DNA of 64,000 bases from Bacillus_BD oryzisoli_A (lineage in GTDB: Bacteria; Bacillota; Bacilli; Bacillales; Cytobacillaceae), in the NCBI RefSeq assembly GCF_043641075.1, contig NZ_JBHZRC010000001.1, positions 558,001 through 622,000 of the forward strand. The letters are read 5' to 3'. The position numbers and the translations under genes are program-made. Positions within the stretch are counted from its first letter, which is position 1. Each line of letters opens with the position of its first letter. Below are positions 33,433-42,231 of the stretch, piece after piece. A model generated the notes under the pieces. That model was not told the DNA's origin and did no database searches. It saw nothing but the letters and a program-made list of their open reading frames with translations.

Positions 33433-34195
33433 ATGGATTTTCCTATATACTTACAATTATTCGGCAAGTCGATAAACCCGCATCCTATTTTAGAAAGCTT
33501 GGCGTTTATGGTTGGTTTTCAAATCTATTTGAAGCTGAAGCGGCCAAATCATGTTCCAGATGACAAAGCAGTCGGCGTATATTGGCGCCATTATTGGCGG
33601 ATTGACCGGCTCTATCATGCTCGCTACATTTGAAAATGTATCTGCTTTATGGAATTCAATCGAAAGTGGAGAATGGGGGTTCCTTATTCATGGGAAAACC
33701 ATTGTGGGGGGCTTACTGGGCGGATTAATTGGCGTTGAGCTGGCTAAAAAACGAATGGGTCATCATGAATCAACAGGCGATGACATGGCTATTCCGTTAG
33801 CTGCTGGTCTGATTATTGGCAGAATCGGTTGTTTTTTGGCCGGGATGGAGGACCGAACCTATGGAATCGAAACGAAGCTTTGGCTCGGATTTGATTTTGG
33901 TGATGGGGTACGCCGGCATCCAACGCAGCTTTACGAAATACTATTTTTAATCCTGTTAATCATTTTTCTACTCTTCCTCCGGAAACATAAACCTTGGGAG
34001 GGCTTTGCCTTTCAGCTATTTATGACATGCTACTTGTCATATCGATGGGCGGTGGAGTGGATCAAACCGATTCCGAAACCATATCTTGAAATGAGTGCCA
34101 TTCAGTGGGCCTGTATTGCCGGCATTCTTTATTATAGTATTTTACTAGCTAAAAAGAGAAAAAAACATAAAATAGGAGGAATCGGACATGCCTAA
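33433..34195 (+). pseudogene. Prolipoprotein diacylglyceryl transferase (Lgt)-like protein, frameshifted
   Basis: AAAGGGGGA precedes ATG 33433. The first ~47 codons (MDFPIYLQLFGKSINPHPIL, then LAFMVGFQIYLKLKRPNHV) are in one frame; from about 33572 the family continues in the +1 frame (AYIGAIIGGLTGSIML to the stop at 34195). The whole interval is 763 nt, one base more than a multiple of three. Removing one base near 33571-33577 would give a 253-residue membrane protein with Lgt motifs GRIGCFLAGMEDRTYG and RRHPTQLYEI. Either a real frameshift or a sequencing error. It overlaps the radical SAM gene by 8 nt. Confidence 0.75.
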
Positions 34196-35582
34196 CCGTT
34201 CTTATTTGTATTATGACTTAACAAGCTCGATTTGCTCGACCTGCTTACGGAAAGTGGAGGCAAAGGTCATCATTGAAAATGATTGTGTGTATCTATCAAA
34301 GCGCTGCATGCAGCACGGTCTTGAAAAAGTCTTAATTTCAACAGATGTAGCTTATTATAAACGGTGCCGGGAATACATAAAGCCAAGTGAAATGCCTTAT
34401 CATTGGAATACTGGCATCAAATACGGTTGTCCTTATGATTGTGGGTTATGCCCTGACCATGAACAGCATTCTTGTTTAACTATTGTCGAAGTAACCGATC
34501 AATGCAATCTCCAATGTCCGATTTGCTTTGCTGAATCAAGTCCGAAACGAACAACGTGGCGGACTCTTGCGCAGATTGAAACAATGTTTGATACGATTGT
34601 TAGAAATGAAAGAGAGCCTGATGTCGTTCAAATTAGCGGCGGTGAACCGACCATCCATCCGCAGTTTTTTGAAATATTGGACAGTGCGAAAAAACGACCA
34701 ATCAAGCATCTTATGGTCAATACAAATGGATTGCGTATTGCCAATGACAAAGACTTTGTCAAAAGGCTTGCCTCCTACATGCCTGGCTTTGAAATCTACT
34801 TACAATGGGATAGCTTTGAGGCGGAAGCCTTGAAAGAACTTCGGGGTGCTGATTTGCGAGAGGTACGTCGCAAAGCGATTGACAATTTAAATGAGTACAA
34901 TCTTTCTACCACACTCGTTGTGACGTTAAAAAAAGGCTTAAATGACAAGGAAATTGGGAAAATCATTGAATATGGTACGCAGCAGCCTTGCGTAAGGGGC
35001 GTTACATTCCAGCCGATTCAGCATGCCGGCCGAACAGAGGATTATAATCCGGCCACAGATCGGTTGACGTTAAGCGAAGTCCGCCAGATGATCATTGACC
35101 AATCCGATATATTTAAAGAAGAAGATATCATCCCAGTTCCATGTCATTCTGATTGCCTGGCAATGGGATATGCGATGAAAATCGATGGAAAGGTGCAGCC
35201 GCTGACAGGCCTTATTGACCCGGATATCCTTTTAGAAGGCTCACGAAACACGATCGTATTTGAAAGTGATGAAATGTTGAAAAATAAAGTGTTTGAACTG
35301 TTTAGCCTGAATCACTCGCCGGAAAGCGGTTTTCATTCGTTACACGATTTATTATGCTGCCTGCCAAAAGTAAGCCTGCCTAACGGAATGGGTTACCAAA
35401 ATGTCTTTCGCGTCCTCATTATGAAATTCATGGATAACTATGATTTAGACATCCGTTCTGTCAAAAAAGCATGTGTACACATTGCCCATCCAGACGGAAG
35501 AATCATTCCATTTGACACGTATAATTTATTTTACCGCGATGAGAAAGAGGATTACTTGCGAGAGTTACAGAACGAGCAATAA
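34188..35582 (+). CDS. Radical SAM protein of the COG1964 / MJ0619-like type
   Basis: 464 residues. An N-terminal CSTCLRK zinc- or iron-binding pair and a CPYDCGLCPDHEQHSC cluster motif precede the radical SAM motif CNLQCPICFAES (about residue 105), followed by ISGGEPTIHP. Extra cysteines (CHSDCLAMG, DLLCCLP) lie in the C-terminal half, so more than one Fe-S cluster is likely. The architecture resembles MJ0619, the tetraether lipid synthase family. It overlaps the Lgt-like gene, pointing to a joint role at the membrane. The substrate cannot be read from sequence. Confidence 0.8.
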   Translation: MPNRSYLYYDLTSSICSTCLRKVEAKVIIENDCVYLSKRCMQHGLEKVLISTDVAYYKRCREYIKPSEMPYHWNTGIKYGCPYDCGLCPDHEQHSCLTIVEVTDQCNLQCPICFAESSPKRTTWRTLAQIETMFDTIVRNEREPDVVQISGGEPTIHPQFFEILDSAKKRPIKHLMVNTNGLRIANDKDFVKRLASYMPGFEIYLQWDSFEAEALKELRGADLREVRRKAIDNLNEYNLSTTLVVTLKKGLNDKEIGKIIEYGTQQPCVRGVTFQPIQHAGRTEDYNPATDRLTLSEVRQMIIDQSDIFKEEDIIPVPCHSDCLAMGYAMKIDGKVQPLTGLIDPDILLEGSRNTIVFESDEMLKNKVFELFSLNHSPESGFHSLHDLLCCLPKVSLPNGMGYQNVFRVLIMKFMDNYDLDIRSVKKACVHIAHPDGRIIPFDTYNLFYRDEKEDYLRELQNEQ

Positions 35583-35587
35583 TTATT

Positions 35588-35633
35588 AGGGGACGAATCA
35601 CAATCATTTTCACACGTGATTCGCCCCCTTGAT
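35588..35633 (+). terminator. Terminator after the radical SAM gene
   Basis: GGGGACGAATCAC pairs with GTGATTCGCCCCC around a 14-nt loop; TTGATTTGTT follows. Confidence 0.75.
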
Positions 35634-35724
35634 TTGTTAATATGGTAAAATAATGATGGTTTAGATCGTTTTAAAAGCATAATCAAGGTAAGTTCGTTAA
35701 ATATATAGGAGGGAGGTAAATAAA

Positions 35725-36567
35725 ATGGCAAAGAAAAAGGAGTCATCCCGTACTGTTGAGCTTATTGTATCCAATGCATTAAAGATACCCGGTGTAAAAG
35801 TAGAACGTAAAGAATTTTTAACCAAAACGTTCGCAAATGAAATGGATTCTGAAACGTTAAGTTTGTTATTAACAAAGGGGCCAATAGAGGCCGGAATCAG
35901 TCCGGAGAAAATCAACAGAATGGCCAAATCACTCATAGAAAAGCGTACCTTTCAAAGCTCCAGCGCCTCCTTCGCTGCGGGTTTACCAGGCGGATTTGTG
36001 ATGGCGGCAACAATCCCGGCCGATACACTCCAATTCTTTGGAGTCGTTTTACGTTTGGCACAAGAGCTTGCATATTTATACGGATACAAAGACATATGGG
36101 AAAATAATGAATTGGACATGGAACGAGTTAGAGGCGAATTAATATTATTCCTGGGTGTTATGTTCGGTGTCGGCGGTTCAGCTGCTGCACTGAAATTACT
36201 TACAACCAAATTATCTGAGCAATTATTTAGGAAACTGACACAGCGCTCATTATCTAAGACCATTTCTTCTGCTATTATTCGTAAGGTTGCTGCTCAAATT
36301 GGTATAAAGCTTTCAAAGGACACATTTGCAAAGGGAATATCAAAAGTCGTTCCGATTTTAGGAGGAGCTGTATCCGGAGGCATTACCTATGCAACAATGA
36401 AAAAAATGGGGGCACGTTTGAGTACTACCTTATATGAGTCCCTTGACTACACACCGCAGGACTATGAGAAAGATTTGCAAGAAATCAAACAGCAAATGCC
36501 TGACATTATCGATGCAGAAATAATCGGAGTAGAAGACGAGATTCTTCATGAGGAAGCAAAATTATAA
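35725..36567 (+). CDS. EcsC-family protein
   Basis: 280 residues. The family block ASFAAGLPGGFVMAATIPADTL and FFGVVLRLAQELAYLYGYKD at about residues 80-115 identifies the EcsC family (named after the third gene of the ecs operon, but found widely as single genes). One or two hydrophobic segments near 90 and 145-160 suggest membrane association; the C-terminal tail is acidic. Start supported by GGAGGGAGG. Function unknown. Confidence 0.82.
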   Translation: MAKKKESSRTVELIVSNALKIPGVKVERKEFLTKTFANEMDSETLSLLLTKGPIEAGISPEKINRMAKSLIEKRTFQSSSASFAAGLPGGFVMAATIPADTLQFFGVVLRLAQELAYLYGYKDIWENNELDMERVRGELILFLGVMFGVGGSAAALKLLTTKLSEQLFRKLTQRSLSKTISSAIIRKVAAQIGIKLSKDTFAKGISKVVPILGGAVSGGITYATMKKMGARLSTTLYESLDYTPQDYEKDLQEIKQQMPDIIDAEIIGVEDEILHEEAKL

Positions 36568-36586
36568 TCTGATTTGCAAAAACGCC

Positions 36587-36624
36587 AAAAAAGCGCTTCT
36601 GGTACCAAGAAGCGCTTTTTCTTT
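36587..36624 (+). terminator. Terminator after the EcsC-family gene
   Basis: AAAAAAGCGCTTCT pairs with AGAAGCGCTTTTT, loop GGTACCA, followed by CTTTTT. Confidence 0.9.
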
Positions 36625-36733
36625 TTAACGCAGCAATCGGCTGCTGCTAATACTTTCCATTTTTTCTATTAAGTTTTTTATTGGTATTTTAGTGATTTGA
36701 TCTTGATCCTCACCCCTTTCCTGTATTATTTTT

Positions 36734-37030
36734 TTATTGATCACCTGGACCTATAAAGCGTAATGCGGCAGGAGAGCATTGCACAACTTTTCTTTTCGTT
36801 TCCTCCATTTGTATTCGGATCCAACCTGTCAGTTTTCCGCCTTCCTGTGACATAAAGATGCTTTGTAAAGCCTGCATATTAAATGCTCTGACTTCCTTGT
36901 CCATTGCTTTCAGCATGGTTAGAATCTTCATTGGAATCACCGCTTTCCGGACCGGTATATTTGTTCCTTCTCCTTTGTTGATGGCGGCTAGAACAGGAAC
37001 CTTTCGACGACGTAGAATAAGAAATATCAT
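36734..37030 (-). CDS. Small hypothetical protein, uncertain
   Basis: 98 residues, basic, without membrane helices except a short hydrophobic start (MIFLILRRRKVPVLAAI). No family recognised. The upstream sequence AAAGGTAGTG is only a moderate ribosome binding site. It fills an otherwise empty interval and has no overlap with another gene, which is the main argument for it. Could be spurious. Confidence 0.35.
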   Translation of the reverse strand: MIFLILRRRKVPVLAAINKGEGTNIPVRKAVIPMKILTMLKAMDKEVRAFNMQALQSIFMSQEGGKLTGWIRIQMEETKRKVVQCSPAALRFIGPGDQ

Positions 37031-37464
37031 TCTTTCATCACTACCTTTCCGAAAAGATATAAGGGGTTTCTTTTTCCCATGGCTTAATAATTCAACATTT
37101 ACCTTCTAAGTCCTTTACTTTCTGTAACTTTTTCCTTCGTCAATTTCCTTTGTATATCGCTTGTTATCTAGTTTTTGTGAGAAAAGAAGCGAAAATCTAT
37201 TATCAAAACCAATAGGATAATGAGATATGCTGTTGAAAACAAAGCCTGCCCGAAAGAAAAGGACTAAGGCAGTATCCTGCTCTCTATGCAGTGGGATTCA
37301 CAAAATAGGAAGACATTCCTATTTTTTTAGTACTATACAGAAAGCTATTTATCATAGAGAATAAGAGTAGTTCTAGATTTCATTATTTTTTATAGAATAG
37401 TTATCATTTATAGATGGATGTCAGAATGATTAATGGATTCTTTCCACTGCAAAAGGAGGATATT
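37031..37464 (+). promoter_or_regulatory. Structured leader and terminator upstream of the GGDEF-EAL gene
   Basis: From about 37202 the sequence folds into ATTATC/GATAAT (37202-37220), CTGCC/GGCAG (37245-37272) and ATCCTGC/GCAG-GGAT (37274-37297), then a clean intrinsic terminator AATAGGAA-GACA-TTCCTATT plus TTTTT (37304-37328). The coding start is 136 nt further. Such an arrangement suggests an attenuator or riboswitch. CAAAGCC followed by GGACTAAGG recalls the class-I cyclic-di-GMP aptamer, but its other conserved parts are not found. Confidence 0.4.
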
Positions 37465-40281
37465 ATGCTAATTCAACCTGCATTGTTTCTAAGTTTACAC
37501 GATCAATTCTTTCACTTTTTCGGCAAACTATCTGATAGTATTATGGTCGTGAACAGGGCAGGAATGGTTGTATACTTGAATCCTGGCGCAGAAAGCTTGT
37601 TTCGTGTCGGTTGTAATGAATGGGCGGGCCGCTCTGTCCATATATTCATTTCTGATTATAAAATGGATGATCATCAAAGTAGATCGGTGTTTATCGGTAT
37701 AAGAGAAAATAAACAGCATTTTTCATTACAAATACAATCGAATTCTTTATCTATTGAGAAAGAACTATATAATGTTATGCTTTTGACTGACCTTCAGGAA
37801 ATACTATCTAAAGATGATCACATGAAGACATTATCTAAAGAATTGGCTGATATTAAATTAGCCCTTGATTCATCTACCATTGTTGCTATTACGAATGAAA
37901 AGGGTATCATAACTTGGATAAATGATAAATTCTGTGAATTGTCTAAATATAGAGAGGAAGAACTGATAGGACAAAATCATCGGATTTTGAACTCTGGATA
38001 TCATTCAAAAGTATTCTTCCGCGAAATGTGGAAGACAATCAGTAGAGGGGAAATCTGGAAGGGTGAAATCCAAAACAAAGCTAAGGATGGCAGCCTGTAC
38101 TGGGTTGATACAACCATCGTTCCGTTTCTCAGTGATGATGGTAAACCCTACCAATATGTCAGTATTCGTACAGATATCACAAAGAGAGTACAAATGGAGA
38201 TTGAACTTCAAGAAGCCATGAAAATGGATTTTAATGCAACAATGAAAAACCTTCAAAATGGAATATTCAAAATGAAAAAAGATGAAAATGGCTGTTTTAT
38301 CTATACAATGGCAGAAGGGAAACTGCTTGATGAAATTGGATATAATTCAAAGATACTAGTAAATCATACACCACATGATGTATACCCAAATGAAATAGCA
38401 GAATTGAAGCGGGCACATTATAAAGAAGCGTTTGAAGGTCAACGAGTCTATTATGAAATAGAATTAAATGGAAGGCTTTTATATGTTGATGTTACACCTG
38501 TCACGCACGAAGGAACAGTCGTTGAAATAGTCGGATCTGTTCACGATATGACAGAATTGCGATTAACACAAAAAGAGCTTCTTGTAAATCAGCTGCAATA
38601 CCAATCCCTATTTGAGTACAGTCAGGATTTTGTGGTTACCTTTGATTCGAAAGGCCATGTCATTGATATGAATCCAACTGCTTTGGAATTTTACGGCTTT
38701 CAAAGAGAAAAAATCTCAAAGCTTACAATGGGGAACTTAATTTCCAAAAACTATAAAGATATGTGGGAAAACTTATTTCTTAAAGCAGTTCTAGGTAATC
38801 CACAGAATTCTGAAATTGAAATTAATAATAAACAGGGAACAAATAAGTTTATTAACGTAATCCTGCTTCCAATTATCTTGGACAATCAAATTAAAGGTGT
38901 TTACTCGATTGGTAAAGATATTACGGAACAGAAAAAAATCCAGGAGACCAATGCTTATTTAGCTCATCATGACGAGTTAACGAAGCTTCCTAATAGAAGA
39001 TGGATTGAGCAAAAGCTACGGGAATCCATTTCAATGTCTGAACAAGAAGACCAGAAATTGGCTGTTTTGTTCATTGACCTAGACCGGTTTAAATATATTA
39101 ATGATTCACTAGGACACATAGTTGGTGACCGACTCTTAGAACAAATTTCAGATAGATTGCTAGAGAGCATTGATACCGGAAAACAGCATGCTGCTCGAAT
39201 TAGCGGTGACGAATTTATGGTTCTTTGCACGAACATGAATAAACAGGAAGAAGCAGTAGATATCGCGAGAACCATTTTGCAAAATCTTACGACTCCTATT
39301 CATATTGCTGATTTTGAACTATTCGTAACCGCAAGTATTGGGATTAGTTTTTATCCATCGGCTGGTACCACTGTCATGGATTTAATGAAAAAAGCAGATA
39401 TTGCACTCTATAAAGCCAAAGAAGGGCGCAATATGTATCAAATTTATGATCAATCAATGGATGAAAGAGATTATAACTCTTTTGTTTTAGAAAGAGATCT
39501 ACGTAAAGCGATACTTAACGATGAATTTATCGTCCATTTACAGCCGCGTGTCGATGCCAAGACAGGGAAGACCATTGCTGCTGAGGCTCTTGTTCGCTGG
39601 ATGCACCCCCAGATTGGCTTAATCCCACCTGGGGAGTTTATCCCCTTAGCGGAGGAATCAGGCTTAATTCTTTCACTAGGGAAACTGGTCAAGAAACGAG
39701 TATGTGAGCAACTAGCTGCATGGAAAAAGGCGGGAATTCCACTTATACCGATAAGTGTAAATATAAGCTCGAAACGATTTTTACAAAGAGAGTTTTCTCA
39801 GGAAGTACGTCGTTTACTTACAGAGTACGACATTGAGGGAAAGTGGCTGGAAATTGAGATTACTGAAAACTCATTAATGAAAAATGAAGAATACATTCTA
39901 CAAACCTTACATGAATTAAAGGAAATGGGCATTAAAATCTATATTGATGATTTTGGTACCGGTTACTCTTCCTTTAATTATTTAAAGTCATTTAAATTAG
40001 ATGGGGTAAAAATTGACCGCTCATTTATTTGCAACATTTCTGAGGATTCCGAGAATGCTGGCATTACGACAGCCATGATCAAAATGGCTCAGCATCTAAA
40101 AATGGAAGTAATTGCAGAAGGAGTAGAAACCGAAACAGAGCTAGCTTTCTTACTCGACCACGAATGCCACCATGTCCAAGGCTACTATTTTGGAAAGCCT
40201 TGTTCAATAGATGAGTTTGAAAAAAGGTATATGCAGGGGGACGGTTCTCTTGCTTCCACGTCATTAGATCAATATGCTTAA
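37465..40281 (+). CDS. PAS-GGDEF-EAL protein, cyclic-di-GMP turnover
   Basis: 938 residues from ATG 37465 with AAGGAGG five bases upstream. Three or more PAS-type sensor regions (about 10-115, 125-250, 370-495) precede a diguanylate cyclase domain with SGDEF at 580-584 and an EAL phosphodiesterase domain with EAL at 707-709, DDFGTGYSS, DGVKIDRSFI and VIAEGVET. Both catalytic signatures look usable. No transmembrane helix, so it senses an internal signal. The last residues GDGSLAST are encoded by a dispersed DNA repeat, an apparent C-terminal extension. Confidence 0.9.
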   Translation: MLIQPALFLSLHDQFFHFFGKLSDSIMVVNRAGMVVYLNPGAESLFRVGCNEWAGRSVHIFISDYKMDDHQSRSVFIGIRENKQHFSLQIQSNSLSIEKELYNVMLLTDLQEILSKDDHMKTLSKELADIKLALDSSTIVAITNEKGIITWINDKFCELSKYREEELIGQNHRILNSGYHSKVFFREMWKTISRGEIWKGEIQNKAKDGSLYWVDTTIVPFLSDDGKPYQYVSIRTDITKRVQMEIELQEAMKMDFNATMKNLQNGIFKMKKDENGCFIYTMAEGKLLDEIGYNSKILVNHTPHDVYPNEIAELKRAHYKEAFEGQRVYYEIELNGRLLYVDVTPVTHEGTVVEIVGSVHDMTELRLTQKELLVNQLQYQSLFEYSQDFVVTFDSKGHVIDMNPTALEFYGFQREKISKLTMGNLISKNYKDMWENLFLKAVLGNPQNSEIEINNKQGTNKFINVILLPIILDNQIKGVYSIGKDITEQKKIQETNAYLAHHDELTKLPNRRWIEQKLRESISMSEQEDQKLAVLFIDLDRFKYINDSLGHIVGDRLLEQISDRLLESIDTGKQHAARISGDEFMVLCTNMNKQEEAVDIARTILQNLTTPIHIADFELFVTASIGISFYPSAGTTVMDLMKKADIALYKAKEGRNMYQIYDQSMDERDYNSFVLERDLRKAILNDEFIVHLQPRVDAKTGKTIAAEALVRWMHPQIGLIPPGEFIPLAEESGLILSLGKLVKKRVCEQLAAWKKAGIPLIPISVNISSKRFLQREFSQEVRRLLTEYDIEGKWLEIEITENSLMKNEEYILQTLHELKEMGIKIYIDDFGTGYSSFNYLKSFKLDGVKIDRSFICNISEDSENAGITTAMIKMAQHLKMEVIAEGVETETELAFLLDHECHHVQGYYFGKPCSIDEFEKRYMQGDGSLASTSLDQYA
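40237..40257 (+). repeat. Dispersed repeat half-copy inside the end of the GGDEF-EAL gene
   Basis: GGGGACGGTTCTCTTGCTTCC, identical to the left arm at 41918-41938. It is translated as GDGSLAS near the C-terminus. Confidence 0.8.
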
Positions 40282-40289
40282 TAATAGGC

Positions 40290-40328
40290 TAAAACTCTCT
40301 ATGGATTCCTCTCCATAGAGAGTTTTTT
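40290..40328 (+). terminator. Terminator after the GGDEF-EAL gene
   Basis: AAAACTCTCTATGGA pairs with TCCATAGAGAGTTTT, loop TTCCTC, then TT. Confidence 0.9.
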
Positions 40329-40545
40329 GAATGGTTGGGTGCACTTCGACGGTTCTTTTCTTTATTAACTTGTTTTTTCGGGTTTGGGATTGTTCCGCTT
40401 GCATTTTAGTTAGGATAGAGTACAAACTAAATCTTATTATCAAAGGTGATACAAACAATTTATTGAATTGCACTTTATATTAAAATTGGTCGGTTCACTT
40501 GTATACAATAAAAACTGCTCAAAAGCAAAGGAGGCCGCTTTAATA

Positions 40546-41103
40546 ATGAATATAATTGACCAAGCGATTGTGTTTGCTGCAAATGCTCATAGGGGACAGA
40601 CTCGAAAATCCTCTAATATTCCTTATATTACACATCCTTTTTCTGTAGGAATGCTATTACAAAAGGAAAATTGCTCAGAAGAGGTGATTGTAGCGGGAAT
40701 TTTGCATGATACTTTGGAGGATACCTCTACGACATACAAGGATTTGTTAGAGCAGTTTGGTGCCAGCGTAGCGAATTTAGTGCAGGCTGCATCTGAACAT
40801 GATAAAAGTCTGCCCTGGGAAGATCGAAAAAAACATACAATTGAAAGATTAAAAGACGCCACAGTTGAAGAACTCCAAATTACAGCTGCAGATAAATTAC
40901 ATAATTTGAGAACCATAAATGAAGACCTTCAAACGTTTGGAGAGGACGTATGGAATCGTTTCAAACGTGGAAAACGTGATCAGCACTGGTACTATGCGAA
41001 TATTGTAAAAGAAATGAATTCAAAAAGAAGTGAAGTAATGCTTATTCAAGAACTTGAAAAGGAAGTGGAAAGTGTATTCGGGTCACTGGAAAGTCCCTAT
41101 TAA
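40546..41103 (+). CDS. HD-domain protein, SpoT-like (p)ppGpp hydrolase family
   Basis: 185 residues from ATG 40546 with AAAGGAGG upstream (an earlier in-frame ATG at 40468 lacks one). The metal site is complete: HRGQTRKSSNIPYITHPFSV near residue 15, HDTLEDT near 60 and the Asp of AADKLHNLRT near 115. This is the hydrolase half of SpoT without the synthetase, as in MESH1-type small alarmone hydrolases. It may degrade (p)ppGpp or another nucleotide. Single gene. Confidence 0.8.
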   Translation: MNIIDQAIVFAANAHRGQTRKSSNIPYITHPFSVGMLLQKENCSEEVIVAGILHDTLEDTSTTYKDLLEQFGASVANLVQAASEHDKSLPWEDRKKHTIERLKDATVEELQITAADKLHNLRTINEDLQTFGEDVWNRFKRGKRDQHWYYANIVKEMNSKRSEVMLIQELEKEVESVFGSLESPY

Positions 41104-41164
41104 TGTCATAAAATAAGGTCCATTTTCCTAATCCTTACATTTTGATATTGATGCATGATTTAAG

Positions 41165-41193
41165 ACGTTCCTTGATTAAGGAACGTTTTTTCT
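41165..41193 (+). terminator. Terminator after the SpoT-like gene
   Basis: ACGTTCCTT pairs with AAGGAACGT, loop GATT, followed by TTTTT. Confidence 0.85.
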
Positions 41194-41381
41194 TATTTAG
41201 TATACAAAAATTCTATTACATCCAAAATGTTATTTATAAATAACTTCACCTTGAAATAAAAACGTAAAGAATAACGTGACAAAAGTACGGTAGTACACAA
41301 TTAATCATCGCAATATAATATTACTATAAATATCTTAATATTTAAAATTTTTGACTAAATTAATAGATTAGGAGTACAGCT

Positions 41382-41912
41382 ATGGCAAACGCAATTTATG
41401 CGTCAATTTGGTTTTTTATCTTATGGAAATGGGGGGACTGGAAGAATTGGCAGAAATATTATCCAACTATTTTATTCTTTATTCTCGGGGATTTTATTTA
41501 TCTTTACTTATTATCGGACCATTATCCAATGTGGAGATACAATCCTTCTGAAGGTGATCGTGCCCACGGCTTGACTAATAGCCATATTTCACTATCAATC
41601 ATTTTAATCAAATATCCGGCAACAGCATTAATTTTTTTATCCAAGTTTCCAGAGCATAATTTTATAAAACAAAGTTTATACATAGCCTTTTGGGTATTCC
41701 TTTATACCGTTAATGAACTAATCGATTTATACTTTAATCTCATCAAATATTATAATGGCTGGAACTTAAAGTGGTCTATCGTGTTTAATTTTGTTATGTT
41801 TACCTGCCTATATATTCATTTTCGCAAACCTTTCATTGCATGGATTTTTTCCATAGTCTTCATCCTATTTCTATGGAAAACATTTGATGTTCCATCCAAT
41901 GTTTTCCGCTAA
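41382..41912 (+). CDS. CBO0543-family membrane protein
   Basis: 176 residues, five helices. It begins ANAIYASIWFFILWKWGDWK and contains HYPMWRYNPSEGD, LTNSHISLSIILIKYPATAL and VNELIDLY, which match the CBO0543 family of Bacilli and Clostridia, of unknown function. Start supported by TTAGGAG. Its stop codon touches the 30-bp inverted repeat that follows. Confidence 0.78.
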   Translation: MANAIYASIWFFILWKWGDWKNWQKYYPTILFFILGDFIYLYLLSDHYPMWRYNPSEGDRAHGLTNSHISLSIILIKYPATALIFLSKFPEHNFIKQSLYIAFWVFLYTVNELIDLYFNLIKYYNGWNLKWSIVFNFVMFTCLYIHFRKPFIAWIFSIVFILFLWKTFDVPSNVFR

Positions 41913-41979
41913 ATCATGGGGACGGTTCTCTTGCTTCCATTGAATGGAAGCAAGAGAACCGTCCCCATGATTTTTTATT
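41911..41979 (+). repeat. Complete palindromic copy of the dispersed repeat, also a terminator
   Basis: 41911-41940 and 41944-41973 are perfect 30-nt inverted repeats around the loop TGA; the core is GGGGACGGTTCTCTTGCTTCC. A run of T follows (41971-41976). It would form a very stable hairpin and serves as terminator of the CBO0543 gene. Confidence 0.9.
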
Positions 41980-42131
41980 ATAACTATTTCAATACAATAA
42001 AACTTCTATATTTGTAAAATCTTGTCTCTATTTTTACAAAATACTCTATTAGTTTACAGAATACTTTTTACGTGAAAAGAAATTGTTATGTTTATTAAGG
42101 TAGTTAATATCTTATAGTAATATTTCTTCTA

Positions 42132-42231
42132 TATAATAAGAGTCAGATGGTTGGTAAGCCATTGAGATATTCCTTATAGAAGTAATTGATGAGATCAACC
42201 AGAGACTCCCTTTCTGGTTGATCTTTTTTTT
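42132..42231 (+). ncRNA. Possible short RNA ending in a plus-strand terminator
   Basis: A perfect TATAAT (42132-42137) without a clear -35 is followed by ~55 nt and then a strong terminator, GATCAACCAGA/TCTGGTTGATC plus eight T (42193-42231). The terminator is plus-oriented and already has another terminator 220 nt upstream, so it should end a separate transcript. No coding frame is visible in this 317-nt gap. Confidence 0.25.
42193..42231 (+). terminator. Strong plus-strand terminator near the end of the giant membrane gene
   Basis: An 11-bp perfect stem with loop GACTCCCTT and eight T on the plus strand; on the minus strand there is no T-run. Confidence 0.85.

Noticed and set aside
36858..37109. 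Plus-strand 83-codon frame opposite the small minus-strand hypothetical gene
   Set aside because: No ribosome binding site and low-complexity basic composition; the minus-strand frame is the better of the two, itself only weakly supported.
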